A stretch of DNA of 64,000 bases from Isotricha intestinalis. Its lineage: Eukaryota; Ciliophora; Litostomatea; Vestibuliferida; Isotrichidae. The notes below the pieces were generated by a model. It was not told the DNA's origin. It saw nothing but the letters and a program-made list of their open reading frames with translations, and did no database searches. How positions within the stretch are numbered: the first letter of the stretch is position 1; each line of letters begins with the position of its first letter. The stretch is from the NCBI GenBank assembly GCA_023807065.1, contig JAJJLU010003458.1:1-64000 (forward strand). Reading direction: 5' to 3'. Position numbers and translations under genes: made by a program. This document shows, in pieces, positions 63,166 through 64,000 of this stretch.

Positions 63166-64000
63166 ATGAAAAAAGTAAATGAAAATAATCATATAAATAA
63201 AGAACAAAATTCTCAATATGAAATATTTCAAAATGATTCTTTTGGAAATTCTAATAATCAAAATTTTAATAATAAAATAGATAATAATAATAATAATAAT
63301 AATAATAACATAAACATAAAAAAAGACTTTTTTATTAATGACATTGATAGAAAATTAGAAATAACTTTAAATTATTTAGACTTAAATGAATTAAATGAAA
63401 TTTTTATAACAAACAATATATTATTTAAAGATATGTTAATTCTTTCAAAAAATGATATGATTGATTTAGGATTTAATTTAGTTCAAAGAAATAGATTGTT
63501 AAAATTTTCAAATGATTTTCAAAAATATGCAATTGACTATAATGTAGATGAAATACATTCTTTTTTTCAAAAAAATAAAAATTTAAACATTAAAGTTATT
63601 GATAATAATAACATTGGTTTTAATGAATATTATCATTTTAAAAAAAATAATAATAATAATAAAACTTTTAGAGGTAATTTTAGTTTATCTCCTAAATCAA
63701 AAAATGTTTATGAAAATGAAGTTTTTTTTCCTAAAAAAAATAATAATAATTTAGTTTTGAAAAGATTAATTCCTAATTCTAAAAATAAATTTGAAAATAA
63801 TATTATTAAAGAATATAAGAGATTAAATTCCCCGAAAAATATTAATAATATAAATAAACATTCTAATAAAATTTCTTCTGATATTTTTAGAAATTATCAT
63901 AAAATTCAAAAAGAAATTGGAAATTATTTAGAAAATTATAATAGATTAAAAAAAAACAATGATATTATTCCTAATAAATTCAAAAGGATTATTAATAGCT
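63166..64000 (+). CDS. SAM-domain protein, truncated by window end
   Basis: From ATG 63166 the frame is open for 278 codons up to the last base of the window, so the gene is 3' partial. Residues about 64-120 read LEITLNYLDLNELNEIFI, then LFKDMLILSKNDMIDLGFNL and QRNRLLKFSNDF. This is the helix pattern of a sterile alpha motif: a leucine-rich first helix, a central LxxLSxxDLxxLG turn, then R-x-R-x-x-x-L. SAM domains mediate protein or RNA contacts. The N-terminus and the part after 130 are Asn-rich. The C-terminal domain, which may define function, lies outside. Confidence 0.72.
   Translation, partial: MKKVNENNHINKEQNSQYEIFQNDSFGNSNNQNFNNKIDNNNNNNNNNINIKKDFFINDIDRKLEITLNYLDLNELNEIFITNNILFKDMLILSKNDMIDLGFNLVQRNRLLKFSNDFQKYAIDYNVDEIHSFFQKNKNLNIKVIDNNNIGFNEYYHFKKNNNNNKTFRGNFSLSPKSKNVYENEVFFPKKNNNNLVLKRLIPNSKNKFENNIIKEYKRLNSPKNINNINKHSNKISSDIFRNYHKIQKEIGNYLENYNRLKKNNDIIPNKFKRIINS

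Noticed and set aside
1..64000. tRNA, 5S or other standard RNA genes
   Set aside because: I scanned for B-box-like GGTTCGAATCC words and cloverleaf arms and found none; by-eye scanning could miss a diverged gene.

Overview
The window is a very A+T-rich, gene-dense piece of a unicellular eukaryote genome. I read 41 protein-coding entries, about one every 1.6 kb, on both strands, with spacers that are often under 100 bases. Genes end in TAA (most) or TGA (four seen: positions near 3544, 6522, 11261 and 56929), and I found no gene ending in TAG, so the standard code is in use. Six spliceosomal introns can be read directly. They are GT-AG, 28 to 41 bases long, and restore conserved protein sequence when removed. 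A calcium-dependent protein kinase with four EF-hands, a dynein light intermediate chain, a SHIPPO/STPGR-type axonemal protein, Asn/Lys-rich proteins and unusual kinase fusions together suggest a ciliate macronuclear genome. Standard stop codons argue against Tetrahymena- or Paramecium-type codes, and intron lengths well above 15-16 bases argue against Stentor. A litostome (the rumen ciliate group) is my best guess. This is inference, and another A+T-rich protist is not excluded.

Layout. 1-8.7 kb: a kinase with a charged repeat N-terminus, a myristoylation-type CDPK, a TPR-like protein, NF-YC with a hidden first exon, a triple DC1-like zinc protein, and a TPM-domain/RING-H2 membrane protein. 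8.7-19.5 kb: an FHIP-family protein, an SLC22-like transporter, the splicing factor SLU7, a dynein light intermediate chain (two exons) and small membrane proteins. 19.7-32.4 kb: an FHA protein, an EF-hand/PH/kinase fusion, a secreted Cys-rich protein, SRP14, a degenerate sensor histidine kinase, and a PP6 regulatory (SAPS) subunit whose first exon lies upstream. 32.4-45.3 kb: a TBC1D5-like RabGAP, a Rab GTPase, an MIF4G protein, a two-exon STPGR protein, an ankyrin-DHHC palmitoyltransferase, a bacterial-type glucokinase and NBP35. 45.3-46.6 kb is the largest gene-free stretch. It holds a G-rich patch, a decayed acidic reading frame and a 13-bp hairpin. 46.6-64 kb: a low-complexity gene broken by a +1 frame change, an auxin-efflux-carrier-like protein, coiled-coil and LRR proteins, a three-exon unknown gene, a 1424-residue Asn/Pro repeat protein with a Cys/His cluster, a secreted basic protein, and a SAM-domain gene cut by the window end.

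How the genes relate. There is no operon. Vesicle transport and dynein cargo attachment recur (FHIP, dynein LIC, TBC, Rab, DHHC), as do phosphorylation signalling (three kinases, a PP6 subunit, FHA) and core housekeeping (SLU7, SRP14, NBP35, NF-YC). The most unusual items are the frame-changed gene at 46.6-49.9 kb, the island at 45.77-46.32 kb, the TPM-RING fusion, the histidine-kinase relic and the repeat protein at 57.3-61.5 kb.
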